Below are positions 16,372-23,756 of a DNA stretch of 42,314 nt, in pieces. A program made the position numbers and the translations under genes. Numbering within the stretch: position 1 is the stretch's first letter; each line of letters starts with the position of its first letter. Origin of the DNA: Pseudodesulfovibrio pelocollis (lineage in GTDB: Bacteria; Desulfobacterota; Desulfovibrionia; Desulfovibrionales; Desulfovibrionaceae); NCBI RefSeq assembly GCF_030282845.1, contig NZ_JASTWE010000034.1:1-42314 (forward strand), in the 5' to 3' direction. A model generated the notes under the pieces. The model was not told the origin of the DNA. It was given only the letters and a program-made list of their open reading frames with translations, and searched no databases.

Positions 16372-17094
16372 TCAGTCAACATCCAGGCGCAACGAAGACA
16401 GAACCTCCACGGCCATCTGCTGCTCATGGGGCAGGCGGCTCTTCAGCTCCGCCAGGGGCGGCAGGACATGGATGGTGACATGCTCAAGAAAAACCGTGGC
16501 GCAGCCCGCCTCGGCCTCGGGATGGATCACCCGCAGCGCCTCGTGCCCGAAGCAGGCGATGTGCTGGGTGCGCCACACCTCCCACCCCTTCCAGAACATG
16601 GCCCCGTCGGGCTCAAGCGCGCCATCGAGCAAGGAGGCCACGGGCCAGAAGGCAGTGGTCCCGCGCGGCCAGCGCAGATGGGTGATGAGGTTGCGCAGCA
16701 CGCCTGCGCGTCGTGGGTCAGACTGGCCGGACAGATCAAGCCCAAGCTCCATGTAGGTCCAGACAATGCGCGGGGCCGGGGCAACCTTGGCAAAATACGA
16801 GGCCCACGGCTCGGGGAACCCGGGTCCACCCTGCGCGGCACGGGGACGGGTTGAGGACTGCGGCCGGGACGTGGGGCCGGAAGCGACTCTTCCCTGTCCG
16901 CCCTGCCGTGCCTGATGCGCCTGGACTGGCGGCGAAGGGGCCTGGACCGGGCACGGCGCGGAACCTTGGCTGGCCCCGATGGGGGCGCCATGGCCAGGCG
17001 CGGCATGACCGGGCGCGAAGAGGAACTGCAAGCCGCAATCCACAAAGGCGCGCAGATGCTCGGGCGTGTTCAATCGAGCGGAAGGTGATCCCAT
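16372..17094 (-). CDS. Unrecognised protein with a Pro/Gln/Gly-rich linker
   Basis: I cannot name this 240-residue protein. The N-terminal 30 residues (TPEHLRAFVDCGLQFLFAPG) and the C-terminal 145 look folded. Between them is a low-complexity stretch (about 31-93) rich in P, G, A, Q, S and R. The C-terminal part (VWTYMELGLDLSGQSDPRR..., CFGHEALRVIHP, VTIHVLPPLAELK) loosely recalls the layout of uracil-DNA-glycosylase-fold proteins: a central FGxxA strand-helix and a late H-x-x-P loop. No catalytic motif is certain, so I treat this as a hint only. The ATG overlaps the end of coaBC by 25 bp, so the two are probably co-translated. Confidence 0.75.
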   Translation of the reverse strand: MGSPSARLNTPEHLRAFVDCGLQFLFAPGHAAPGHGAPIGASQGSAPCPVQAPSPPVQAHQARQGGQGRVASGPTSRPQSSTRPRAAQGGPGFPEPWASYFAKVAPAPRIVWTYMELGLDLSGQSDPRRAGVLRNLITHLRWPRGTTAFWPVASLLDGALEPDGAMFWKGWEVWRTQHIACFGHEALRVIHPEAEAGCATVFLEHVTIHVLPPLAELKSRLPHEQQMAVEVLSSLRLDVD

Positions 17095-18290
17095 AGTCTC
17101 CAGGCAACCTCGGTTTTGGGCAGCACGGGCCAGGACTCGACGCGGCCGGTGGCATCAATGACGAACATCTCGTTGGTGGCGGAGCAGAACCCGCTCCCCT
17201 GCCGGGAAACATCGTTGGCGGCCATGAGGTCAAGCCCCTTGGCCGCGAGCTTGCGGGCCGCCTCTGCCCGGGGGTCGCCTGTCTCGGCGGCAAAACCGAT
17301 GAGCCGCTGGTGGTCGGCCTTGGACTCGCCCATGGCCTTGAGGATGTCCGGGTTGGGCAGAAAGTTGACGCGCAGGTCCCCGGCCCCAGACTTCTTGAAC
17401 TTGCCCGGTCCGTGCGGCTCGGGGCGGAAGTCGGCCACTGCGGCCGTGGCGCAGGCGATGTCCATTGAGGGCCACAGGTCGAGGCAGGCCTCGTGCATCT
17501 CAAGGGCCGTGCGCACAGGCACCACCCTGATGCCGGACGGAAAAAGGAGATCAACCGGCCCGGCCACCACCGTGACCTCGGCCCCGCGCAGGTGCGCGGC
17601 CATGGCCATGCACGCGCCCATGGTCCCACTTGAAGGGTTGGACCAGAAACGCACACCGTCCCAAGGCTCGCGCGTGGGGCCAAGGGTGACGAGCACCCGC
17701 CTGCCAGCATAGTCCTGGGGCGAAACAGCGCGCAGGGTGGCGGCCAGAATCTCTTCAAGGGGGGCCAGCCTGCCCGTGCCTGTGTCGCCGCAGGCCACGC
17801 CGCCGGACTCCGGGTCCACGCGGATGAAGCCGAGATCGGCCAGGGCATCCCAGTTGCGCCGGGTGGCCGGAGCCTGCCACATGCGCGGGTTCATGGCCGG
17901 GGCCACGATGCGCGGGCCGGGAAAGGCCAGGGCCTGGCAGGAGAGCATGTCGTCGGCCAAGCCGTGGGCCAGCTTGGCCAGCATGTTGGCCGTGGCCGGG
18001 GCGATGACCAGGGCGGCCGCATCCTGCCCAGGCTCAAGATGCCCAAAGGCCCCCTCGCCCTGCCCTGCCGGACCGAACATGGAGCCATACACCGGCGAAG
18101 CGCCCAAGGCCTCGAAGCTCAGGGGGGTGACAAACCGGGCACCGGCATCGGTCAGGGTGGCGGACACGGTCAGGTCGGCAGCCAGCAGGGCGCGCAGGAG
18201 ATCAAGGGCCCGATAGGCGGCAATGGAACCGGTCACGCCCAGGTGGACGCGCCTGCCCATGAATCCGGCGAACCGGAAATGCGGCTGCAT
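17070..18290 (-). CDS. coaBC: Bifunctional CoaBC (phosphopantothenoylcysteine synthetase/decarboxylase)
   Basis: CoaBC couples cysteine to 4'-phosphopantothenate (CoaB, CTP-dependent) and decarboxylates the product (CoaC, FMN) in coenzyme A synthesis. In the 406-residue chain CoaC occupies about residues 13-190: GVTGSIAAYRALD, catalytic H84 (GHLEPGQD), PAMN (131-134) and C167 (ACGDTGTGR). CoaB follows with VLVTLGPTREPWDGVRFWSN, AAVADFRP, the lysine-bearing KFKKSG and LIGFAAETGD. The ATG at 18290, 4 bp after the lipoprotein stop, is chosen over internal ATG 18260. Upstream frame extension is not family-like. It is followed by an overlapping unknown gene. Confidence 0.94.
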   Translation of the reverse strand: MQPHFRFAGFMGRRVHLGVTGSIAAYRALDLLRALLAADLTVSATLTDAGARFVTPLSFEALGASPVYGSMFGPAGQGEGAFGHLEPGQDAAALVIAPATANMLAKLAHGLADDMLSCQALAFPGPRIVAPAMNPRMWQAPATRRNWDALADLGFIRVDPESGGVACGDTGTGRLAPLEEILAATLRAVSPQDYAGRRVLVTLGPTREPWDGVRFWSNPSSGTMGACMAMAAHLRGAEVTVVAGPVDLLFPSGIRVVPVRTALEMHEACLDLWPSMDIACATAAVADFRPEPHGPGKFKKSGAGDLRVNFLPNPDILKAMGESKADHQRLIGFAAETGDPRAEAARKLAAKGLDLMAANDVSRQGSGFCSATNEMFVIDATGRVESWPVLPKTEVAWRLWDHLPLD

Positions 18291-18294
18291 ACCG

Positions 18295-18762
18295 TTACTT
18301 GTCCTTGGAGAGCGAGCCGTCCTTGACCTCCACCGCAATGATGGTGGTGGTGGCGGTGCCAAAGCCGTCGTCCACCTGGATGACGCAGCTCTTGTTGAAC
18401 TTCTCGAAATTGAGGACCGAGAGCTTGCCCGCCTTGTTGTTGGAGACCAGCGTCCAGTTGTCCTTGGCCATGTTGTTGATGAAGTACTGGACCAACTCCA
18501 TGACCTGGACGCGGCCCTTGAACTTCATGATGGCGGCCCGGAACTTGGCGTTGTCGAGCTTGTAGGACTCGTTCTCGACATACTTGATCTCCTTGGGGAT
18601 CAGGATGTCGTCGAAATCGTAGTAGTAATCCGGCTCCTGATACTGGGTAGCCGTGCTGGTGGACGAGTCGGACCCGCCGGAGCCGCCAGAGCCAGTGGTA
18701 GCGCAGGCGGAAAGGCCGAAGACCAGGGCAAGAACAACAAGGAGTTTGAAGATGGAACGCAT
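18295..18762 (-). CDS. Small secreted lipoprotein of unknown function
   Basis: The 155-residue protein has a lipoprotein signal peptide with lipobox LSAC (Cys20). A glycine/serine-rich tether follows (residues 21-38), then a compact domain of about 110 residues (YVENESYKLDNAKFRAAIMKFKGRV..., VQYFINNMAKDNWTLVSN, NFEKFNKSCVIQVDDG). The layout, with a predicted helix-strand repeat and the NWxLVS segment, looks like a small substrate- or peptidoglycan-proximal domain, but I know no function. The start has an excellent AGGAGG site. It is 4 bp upstream of coaBC, probably in the same transcript. The 224-bp gap upstream contains a palindromic repeat element (18831-18955). Confidence 0.85.
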   Translation of the reverse strand: MRSIFKLLVVLALVFGLSACATTGSGGSGGSDSSTSTATQYQEPDYYYDFDDILIPKEIKYVENESYKLDNAKFRAAIMKFKGRVQVMELVQYFINNMAKDNWTLVSNNKAGKLSVLNFEKFNKSCVIQVDDGFGTATTTIIAVEVKDGSLSKDK

Positions 18763-18830
18763 GGAATCCTCCTGGGCGTCTGAGTTTTAAGGGTCTAAAC
18801 TGCGCCCGGACAAGAGGCCGGACAGGGACC

Positions 18831-18955
18831 GGAGGCTGTTGAAAAACGGCGATCTGCGTCGTTGCTCTAAAAGTTCAAACCCTTGCGTACCAGAAGTACG
18901 CTTCGGCCTTGAACTTTTTTCGCGCCTAGCATCTCTCCATTTTTGAACAGCCTCC
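18831..18955 (+). repeat. Palindromic MITE-like element, copy 1
   Basis: The ends GGAGGCTGTTGAAAAACGG and, reversed, GGAGGCTGTTCAAAAATGG match at 17 of 19 positions. Inside, AAAGTTCAA pairs with TTGAACTTT, and GCGTAC pairs with GTACGC around the centre, so the whole 125 bp can fold into one long cruciform. A second copy at 29909-30017 shares the central GAAGTACGCTTCGGCCTTGA block and the ends. No open reading frame is inside. It lies between the coiled-coil HTH gene's stop and the lipoprotein start. Confidence 0.8.
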
Positions 18956-18986
18956 ATATTTTGACTATTTAAACAGTCTGACAGGG

Positions 18987-19676
18987 CTAGTCAGCGGCCT
19001 CCTTGAGCCGCTCGATCTTTTCCTGAAGGTACTTCTCCATGTCGCGCCGGTCCTTGCGCAGGCGGACCAGCTCGGATTCGAGGATTTGCAGCTTGGCCTT
19101 GATGTCCGAGGTGTCAAAGGAGAGCTTGAGGGCAATCTCCTCGATCTCGGCGTCCTTTTGCTCCAGCTCGCGGGTGCGGCGCTCCATCTCCTCGGAGATG
19201 ACGCCCGGCCCTGCGGGCAGCTCCTTCATCCGCTTCTGGCTGCGGGCCAGGAGCACAAAGGCGGTCTTGAGCTTCTGGATGTCCTCGTTCTGGCGGTCTA
19301 TGATCGCCTTCTGGTCGGCGATAATCTCCATGCAGGAGGCCACTTTGCCCATGACGCCGTTGAAGGAGGAGGCAAGCTCGGCGTAGACCTGGGTCTGCAA
19401 CCCGCCCGGAGCAGGCTGGGCTGCCACTGATCCATCCACATCAAAGGTGCGGGGAAATTCGGCGCGCAGGGAATCCTCGATCTCGGCTGTGACCGCACCG
19501 TCGGCATAGAGCCTGGATATGCGCTCGAACACGGCGATGCTTTCCTCGGGATACCGGGTCACGCGACCGGTCTTGCGTCCACCGAGGAAGTCCTTGAAGA
19601 GCGAGGCGTATCGCCGCGCCGTTGGCGCGGGAATGCGGGTGCGTTTGGCGATCTCTGCCACGGAAAGCCAATTCAT
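18987..19676 (-). CDS. MerR-like HTH plus long coiled-coil protein
   Basis: The 229-residue protein starts with a MerR-type winged helix (WLSVAEIAKRTRIPAPTARRYASLF, then the GGRKTGRVTRYPEESIAVFERI wing and helix, residues 1-65). Residues 95-229 are a near-continuous charged coiled coil (QKAIIDRQNEDIQKLK, LEQKDAEIEEIALKL, LESELVRLRKDRRDMEKYLQEKIERLKE). This resembles the RacA-type architecture (HTH plus coiled coil, chromosome anchoring in Bacillus) more than a classical MerR regulator, whose coil is short. The ATG at 19676 lacks a good ribosome site. It is divergent from queA. A DNA-bridging or regulatory role is plausible; neither is shown. Confidence 0.82.
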   Translation of the reverse strand: MNWLSVAEIAKRTRIPAPTARRYASLFKDFLGGRKTGRVTRYPEESIAVFERISRLYADGAVTAEIEDSLRAEFPRTFDVDGSVAAQPAPGGLQTQVYAELASSFNGVMGKVASCMEIIADQKAIIDRQNEDIQKLKTAFVLLARSQKRMKELPAGPGVISEEMERRTRELEQKDAEIEEIALKLSFDTSDIKAKLQILESELVRLRKDRRDMEKYLQEKIERLKEAAD

Positions 19677-19774
19677 GACTCATGAAATACCATGAATCGG
19701 CCAAATATCAATCCAAAAGGGGAAAACCTGCGTAATGGGCTCATCAGCCTGTAATAATTAGACAACAAAAGGAT

Positions 19775-19802
19775 TTGACTGATTCACGGCGTGGTGTAGG
19801 CT
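19775..19802 (+). promoter_or_regulatory. Possible queA promoter
   Basis: TTGACT (19775-19780), a 16-bp spacer and TAGGCT (19797-19802) precede queA by about 31 bp. The -35 is good and the -10 weak. Confidence 0.3.
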
Positions 19803-19833
19803 TTCGGGCGCACACCGCGCACGGAAGAAATGC

Positions 19834-20922
19834 ATGGAAATACCCACGGACTACAGGCTCGACAGCTACGGCTACCACCTCCCGCAGGAGCGCATCGCCC
19901 AGGCCCCGGCCGACCGGCGCGACGGCTCGCGCCTGCTGGTGCTGGACAAGGTGGGGGGCGGACTGGAATCAGGCGGGTTCCACCAACTCGCCGACCACCT
20001 GCCGCCGGGCGCGCTGCTGGTGGCCAACAACTCACGGGTCATCCCGGCCCGGGTCTTCGGCAGCAAGGACACGGGGGGGCGCGTGGAATTCCTGCTGCTC
20101 ACCCCCCTGCCGCTGATCAGCCCGGCCGCGGGCGATCAGCCGGGCTGGCACACGGCCCGGGTCGAGGGGCTGCTGCGCGCCTCCAAGGCCCCCAAGCCCG
20201 GCTCGGGCATCACCTTTTCCGATGATTTCAGGCTGAAAGCCCTTGAGGGCGGGACATTCGGCCGCTGGCAGGTGGAGCTGACATGGCGCGGCGACCTGCG
20301 CGAGCGCCTCGAGGCAATCGGCCACCTGCCCCTGCCCCCGTACATCCAGCGGCCGGACACCGCAGCGGACCGGGAGCGCTACCAGACCACCTACAACGAC
20401 GCGGCCAAGGCCGGGTCCGTGGCCGCGCCCACAGCCGGGCTGCACTTCACGCCCGGGCTGCGCGCCGAGCTGGCCGCGCGCGGCTTCGGCTGGGCCGAGG
20501 TCACCCTCTATGTGGGCTACGGCACCTTCAGCCCGGTGCGCTGCGCCGACATCCGCGAGCACCGCATGCACTCGGAATACATCGAGGTGCCCCATGCCAC
20601 CGCCCAAGCGGTCAAGGAGGCAAAGGCCCAGGGGCGGCCCGTGGTGGCTGTGGGCACCACCAGCGCCCGGAGTCTGGAGGGCATGGTCCGCGAGAGCGGG
20701 CGCATCGGAGAATTCCGAGGCGAAACAGACATTTTCATCACTCCGGGGTACGACTTTCAGGTGGTGGACGCCATGATCACCAACTTCCATTTGCCAGAAT
20801 CATCGCTGATCATTATGATCGCGGCTCTGGCCGGAAGGCGGAGAGTCCTCGACGCCTACGGCCATGCCCTGGCACACGGGTTTCGCTTCTTCTCGTACGG
20901 AGACGCGATGCTTATCAAATAA
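19834..20922 (+). CDS. queA: S-adenosylmethionine:tRNA ribosyltransferase-isomerase QueA
   Basis: QueA transfers and isomerises the ribosyl group of AdoMet onto 7-aminomethyl-7-deazaguanine in tRNA, giving epoxyqueuosine. The 362-residue protein has the usual motifs: YGYHLPQERIAQAPADRRDGSRLL near the start, LLVANNSRVIPAR, SVAAPTAGLHFTP, LYVGYGTFSPV and the C-terminal NFHLPESSLIIMIAALAG. Length matches the family. ACGGAAG lies eight bases upstream of the ATG. It is divergent from the coiled-coil HTH gene and 77 bp upstream of the oxidoreductase operon, with no terminator visible in between. Confidence 0.96.
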   Translation: MEIPTDYRLDSYGYHLPQERIAQAPADRRDGSRLLVLDKVGGGLESGGFHQLADHLPPGALLVANNSRVIPARVFGSKDTGGRVEFLLLTPLPLISPAAGDQPGWHTARVEGLLRASKAPKPGSGITFSDDFRLKALEGGTFGRWQVELTWRGDLRERLEAIGHLPLPPYIQRPDTAADRERYQTTYNDAAKAGSVAAPTAGLHFTPGLRAELAARGFGWAEVTLYVGYGTFSPVRCADIREHRMHSEYIEVPHATAQAVKEAKAQGRPVVAVGTTSARSLEGMVRESGRIGEFRGETDIFITPGYDFQVVDAMITNFHLPESSLIIMIAALAGRRRVLDAYGHALAHGFRFFSYGDAMLIK

Positions 20923-20999
20923 TTGCGGATACACTCCATATCCACTTGACTCAATTCAAACGGTCGGCCGCAACCCGCGGTCGAAACAGGGAGCGCTCC

Positions 21000-21233
21000 A
21001 TGTCGCGAATCGAGGTTCGGGAGGACCGGTGCAAGGGATGCCTCTTGTGCACCACGGTCTGTCCCGTGGACATCATCGTCCAGTCCGACCGGTTCAACGT
21101 CAGCGGCTACAAGGTCGTCGAGGTGCCGGAGGAATTGAAGGCCAAATGTACCGGCTGCGCGTCCTGCGCCATGATCTGCCCGGACATCGCCATCACGGTC
21201 TACAAGACCCCCAGGAAGAAAGGGGGCAAATAG
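21000..21233 (+). CDS. 2-oxoacid:ferredoxin oxidoreductase, delta (ferredoxin) subunit
   Basis: The 77-residue protein has two CxxCxxCxxxCP clusters (C11, C14, C17, C21 and C50, C53, C56, C60), so it carries two [4Fe-4S] centres that shuttle electrons from the thiamine subunit to ferredoxin. It is first of a tight delta-alpha-beta-gamma operon, with 1 bp to the next gene. GGGAG lies seven bases upstream of its ATG. In this order the enzyme is usually 2-oxoglutarate (Kor) or branched-chain 2-oxoacid (Vor) oxidoreductase. Confidence 0.92.
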   Translation: MSRIEVREDRCKGCLLCTTVCPVDIIVQSDRFNVSGYKVVEVPEELKAKCTGCASCAMICPDIAITVYKTPRKKGGK

Positions 21234-21234
21234 C

Positions 21235-22317
21235 ATGAGCAAACAACCCGAACGCATCTTCATCAAGGGCAACGAGGCCATCGCACGCGGCGCCCTGGCC
21301 GCGCGGTGCAAATGTTTCTTCGGCTACCCCATCACCCCGCAGAACGACATCCCGGAATTCATGTCCTCGGAGATCATCAAGGCGGGCGGCGATTTCGTCC
21401 AGGCCGAGTCCGAGGTGGCTGCGGCCAACATGCTGCTTGGCGCGGGCGCGGCAGGCATCAGGGCCATGACCTCGTCCTCGTCCCCGGGCATGTCGCTCAA
21501 GCAGGAGGCCATCTCCTACATGGCCGGGTCCGAAATCCCGGCGGTCATCGTCAACATGAACCGGGGCGGACCTGGCCTGGGCGACATCGGTCCGGCCCAG
21601 GGCGACTACTACCAGTCCACCCGGGGCGGCGGACACGGCGACTACCGCCACTTCACCTTTGGCCCCGGCACCGTGCAGGAGGCCTACGACCTGACCATCC
21701 GGGCATTCGACATCGCCTTTGAACACCGCACCCCGGTGCTCATCCTGGGCGACGCCATCCTCGGCCAGATGAAGGAACCCATCACCCCCTGGGTGCCCGA
21801 AGGCGTGGACGACGAGGCCGGACGCGACTGGGCCATCACCGGCCGCACCAACGCCCGCGAGACCGCGCGCGAAAAACGGCTCATCAAGTCCCTGTTCCTG
21901 GGCGAAGGCGAGCTGGCCGGGCAGAACAGGCACCTACAGGCCAAGTACGACGCCTGGACCGACATGGCCGAGTGCGAACAGTTCGAGACCGAAGACGCCG
22001 AACTGATCATCTGCGCCTACGGCTCCATCGGCCGCATCGCCAAATCCACAGTGCGCGCCTTCCGCAAGCAGGGCAAAAAGGTCGGCCTGTTCCGGCCCAT
22101 CACCCTCTACCCCTTCCCCAGCGCGGACCTCAAGAAGCTGGCCCAGGCGGGCAAGCGGTTCCTGACCATCGAACACAATCTCGGCCAGATGGTGGACGAC
22201 GTGCGCCTGGCCATCCGCACCGTGGCCGACTCGGACTTCTTCCCCATCTACCCCGGCAACCTGCCCACCCCGGACGAGCTGGAAGCCCCCATCCTCGCCT
22301 GCCTGGAGGGTAAATAA
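21235..22317 (+). CDS. 2-oxoacid:ferredoxin oxidoreductase, alpha subunit (VorB/KorA-like)
   Basis: The 360-residue alpha chain binds the substrate side of the oxidoreductase that oxidatively decarboxylates a 2-oxoacid with coenzyme A, reducing ferredoxin. It begins with KGNEAIARGALAARCKCFFGYPITPQNDI, typical of the VorB/KorA group, and has FVQAESEVAAANMLLGAGAAG and TSSSSPGMSLKQEAISYMAGSEIP. The C-terminal half has the transketolase-like domain (AELIICAYGSIGRIAKSTVRA). The wording of the N-terminus is closest to what is called VorB (3-methyl-2-oxobutanoate), but the substrate cannot be fixed from sequence; in sulfate reducers it may serve 2-oxoglutarate. Confidence 0.92.
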   Translation: MSKQPERIFIKGNEAIARGALAARCKCFFGYPITPQNDIPEFMSSEIIKAGGDFVQAESEVAAANMLLGAGAAGIRAMTSSSSPGMSLKQEAISYMAGSEIPAVIVNMNRGGPGLGDIGPAQGDYYQSTRGGGHGDYRHFTFGPGTVQEAYDLTIRAFDIAFEHRTPVLILGDAILGQMKEPITPWVPEGVDDEAGRDWAITGRTNARETAREKRLIKSLFLGEGELAGQNRHLQAKYDAWTDMAECEQFETEDAELIICAYGSIGRIAKSTVRAFRKQGKKVGLFRPITLYPFPSADLKKLAQAGKRFLTIEHNLGQMVDDVRLAIRTVADSDFFPIYPGNLPTPDELEAPILACLEGK

Positions 22318-23088
22318 ATGACTGAGATGCAAGAAAAACTCGTCTTCTCCCGGCCCGAGAGCGTCATCGACAGGCCCACCCACTACTGCCCCGGCTGCCA
22401 CCATGGCATCGCCCACAGGCTGGTAGGCGAGCTGCTCGACGAAATGAACCTGGCCGAAAATTCGCTCCTGGTGGCTTCCATCGGCTGCTCGGTCTTCCTC
22501 TACAACTACCTCGACGTGGACGCCGTGGAAGCACCCCACGGCCGCGCCCCGGCAGTGGCCACCGGCGTCAAGCGCGCCCGGCCCGACAACTTCGTCTTCA
22601 CCTACCAGGGCGATGGCGACCTCGCCTCCATCGGCATGGCCGAGATCATGCACGCCGCCAACCGGGGCGAAAAAATCTGCGTGGTCTTTGTCAACAACAC
22701 CGTCTACGGCATGACCGGCGGACAGATGGCCCCCACCACCCTCATCGGCCAAAAGACCACCACCACGCCCGCCGGACGCTGCATCACCCACGAGGGCGCA
22801 CCCATCCGCATGGCCGAGATCATCGCCTCCCTGGGCGGCGTGGCCTATGCCGCGCGCGGCTCGCTGGACAGCGTCAAGAACATCAGTGCAGCCAAGAAAC
22901 ACCTGCGCAAGGCCTTCGACTGCCAGCTGAACGCCACCGGGTTCGGGTTCGTGGAGCTGCTCTCCGGCTGCCCCACCAACTGGAAGATGACCCCGGTCCA
23001 GGCCAACGAGAGGTTGCAAAACGAGATGATTCCCTACTTCCCGCTCGGCGTGTTCAAGGACATCTCCGAGGAAGGAGGGATCTGCTGA
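22318..23088 (+). CDS. 2-oxoacid:ferredoxin oxidoreductase, beta (thiamine) subunit
   Basis: The 256-residue beta chain binds thiamine diphosphate. The YCPGCHHG segment (23-30) is typical of beta subunits. GDGDLASIG (98-106) and the following NNTVYGMTGGQMAPTT form the Mg-ThDP site. It starts immediately after the alpha subunit stop with GGAGG about eight bases upstream and overlaps the gamma gene by one base (TGATG). Confidence 0.94.
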   Translation: MTEMQEKLVFSRPESVIDRPTHYCPGCHHGIAHRLVGELLDEMNLAENSLLVASIGCSVFLYNYLDVDAVEAPHGRAPAVATGVKRARPDNFVFTYQGDGDLASIGMAEIMHAANRGEKICVVFVNNTVYGMTGGQMAPTTLIGQKTTTTPAGRCITHEGAPIRMAEIIASLGGVAYAARGSLDSVKNISAAKKHLRKAFDCQLNATGFGFVELLSGCPTNWKMTPVQANERLQNEMIPYFPLGVFKDISEEGGIC

Positions 23089-23630
23089 TGCGCTACATGG
23101 ACGCAATCATCGCAGGCTTCGGCGGCCAGGGCGTCATGCTCATCGGCAACCTGCTCGCCTACGCAGGCATGAAGGACGGGCTCAACGTCACCTACATCCC
23201 GGTCTACGGACCCGAGATGCGCGGCGGGACCGCCAACTGCACCGTGGTCCTGTCCGAAGAGGACATCGGGTCGCCCATCATCCACCGGCCAATATCACTC
23301 ATAGCCATGAACCGCCCGTCGCTCGACAAGTTCCAGCCACGGGTCGCGGACAACGGCATACACATCATCAACTCATCCCTCATCGACATGGAACTGGCCG
23401 ATACCAACCGCCTCAAATGCTACGCCGTTCCCTGCAACGAGATCGCCGACAAACTCGGCAATACCCGCATGGCCAACATGGTCGCCATCGGCGCTTACGT
23501 CCAGGCCACCGGCATCATCCCACTCTCGGCAGTCATCGACTCGCTCGAAAACGTCATCTCGCCACACTACCACAAACTCATCCCCGCCAACACCAAAGCC
23601 ATCCAGGCCGGTGCCGACCACGTGGCCTAG
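23088..23630 (+). CDS. 2-oxoacid:ferredoxin oxidoreductase, gamma subunit
   Basis: The 180-residue gamma chain has the conserved start IAGFGGQGVMLIGNLLAYAG, then VYGPEMRGGTANCTVVLSEEDIGSPII, typical of KorC/VorA gamma domains that contribute to coenzyme A binding. It ends the operon, and a perfect 16-bp hairpin follows 19 bp after its stop. Confidence 0.94.
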   Translation: MRYMDAIIAGFGGQGVMLIGNLLAYAGMKDGLNVTYIPVYGPEMRGGTANCTVVLSEEDIGSPIIHRPISLIAMNRPSLDKFQPRVADNGIHIINSSLIDMELADTNRLKCYAVPCNEIADKLGNTRMANMVAIGAYVQATGIIPLSAVIDSLENVISPHYHKLIPANTKAIQAGADHVA

Positions 23631-23649
23631 GCGCGGAGACAATAGCCTC

Positions 23650-23685
23650 AACGAGAAAGGGAGCCGTCAGGCTCCCTTTCTCGTT
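23650..23685. terminator. Strong bidirectional hairpin after the oxidoreductase operon
   Basis: AACGAGAAAGGGAGCC pairs perfectly over 16 bp with GGCTCCCTTTCTCGTT around a GTCA loop. It lies between convergent operons and has T-rich arms rather than a following T-run, so it can serve both strands. Confidence 0.8.
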
Positions 23686-23691
23686 GCATCC

Positions 23692-23726
23692 ATGCCTCCG
23701 GCGGCCAGGGGGAAGGGGAGAGGGAA
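23692..23726 (+). repeat. GC-rich dispersed repeat, copy 2
   Basis: This is identical over 35 bases to the reverse complement of 1-35 and over 33 bases to 42278-42310. Here the repeat continues into a GGGAAA/TTTCCC stem around CTTTCAAAAG (to about 23748), just before the glycosyltransferase stop at 23757. Confidence 0.8.
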
Positions 23727-23756
23727 ACCCTTTCAAAAGTTTTCCCCCGGAATCTC

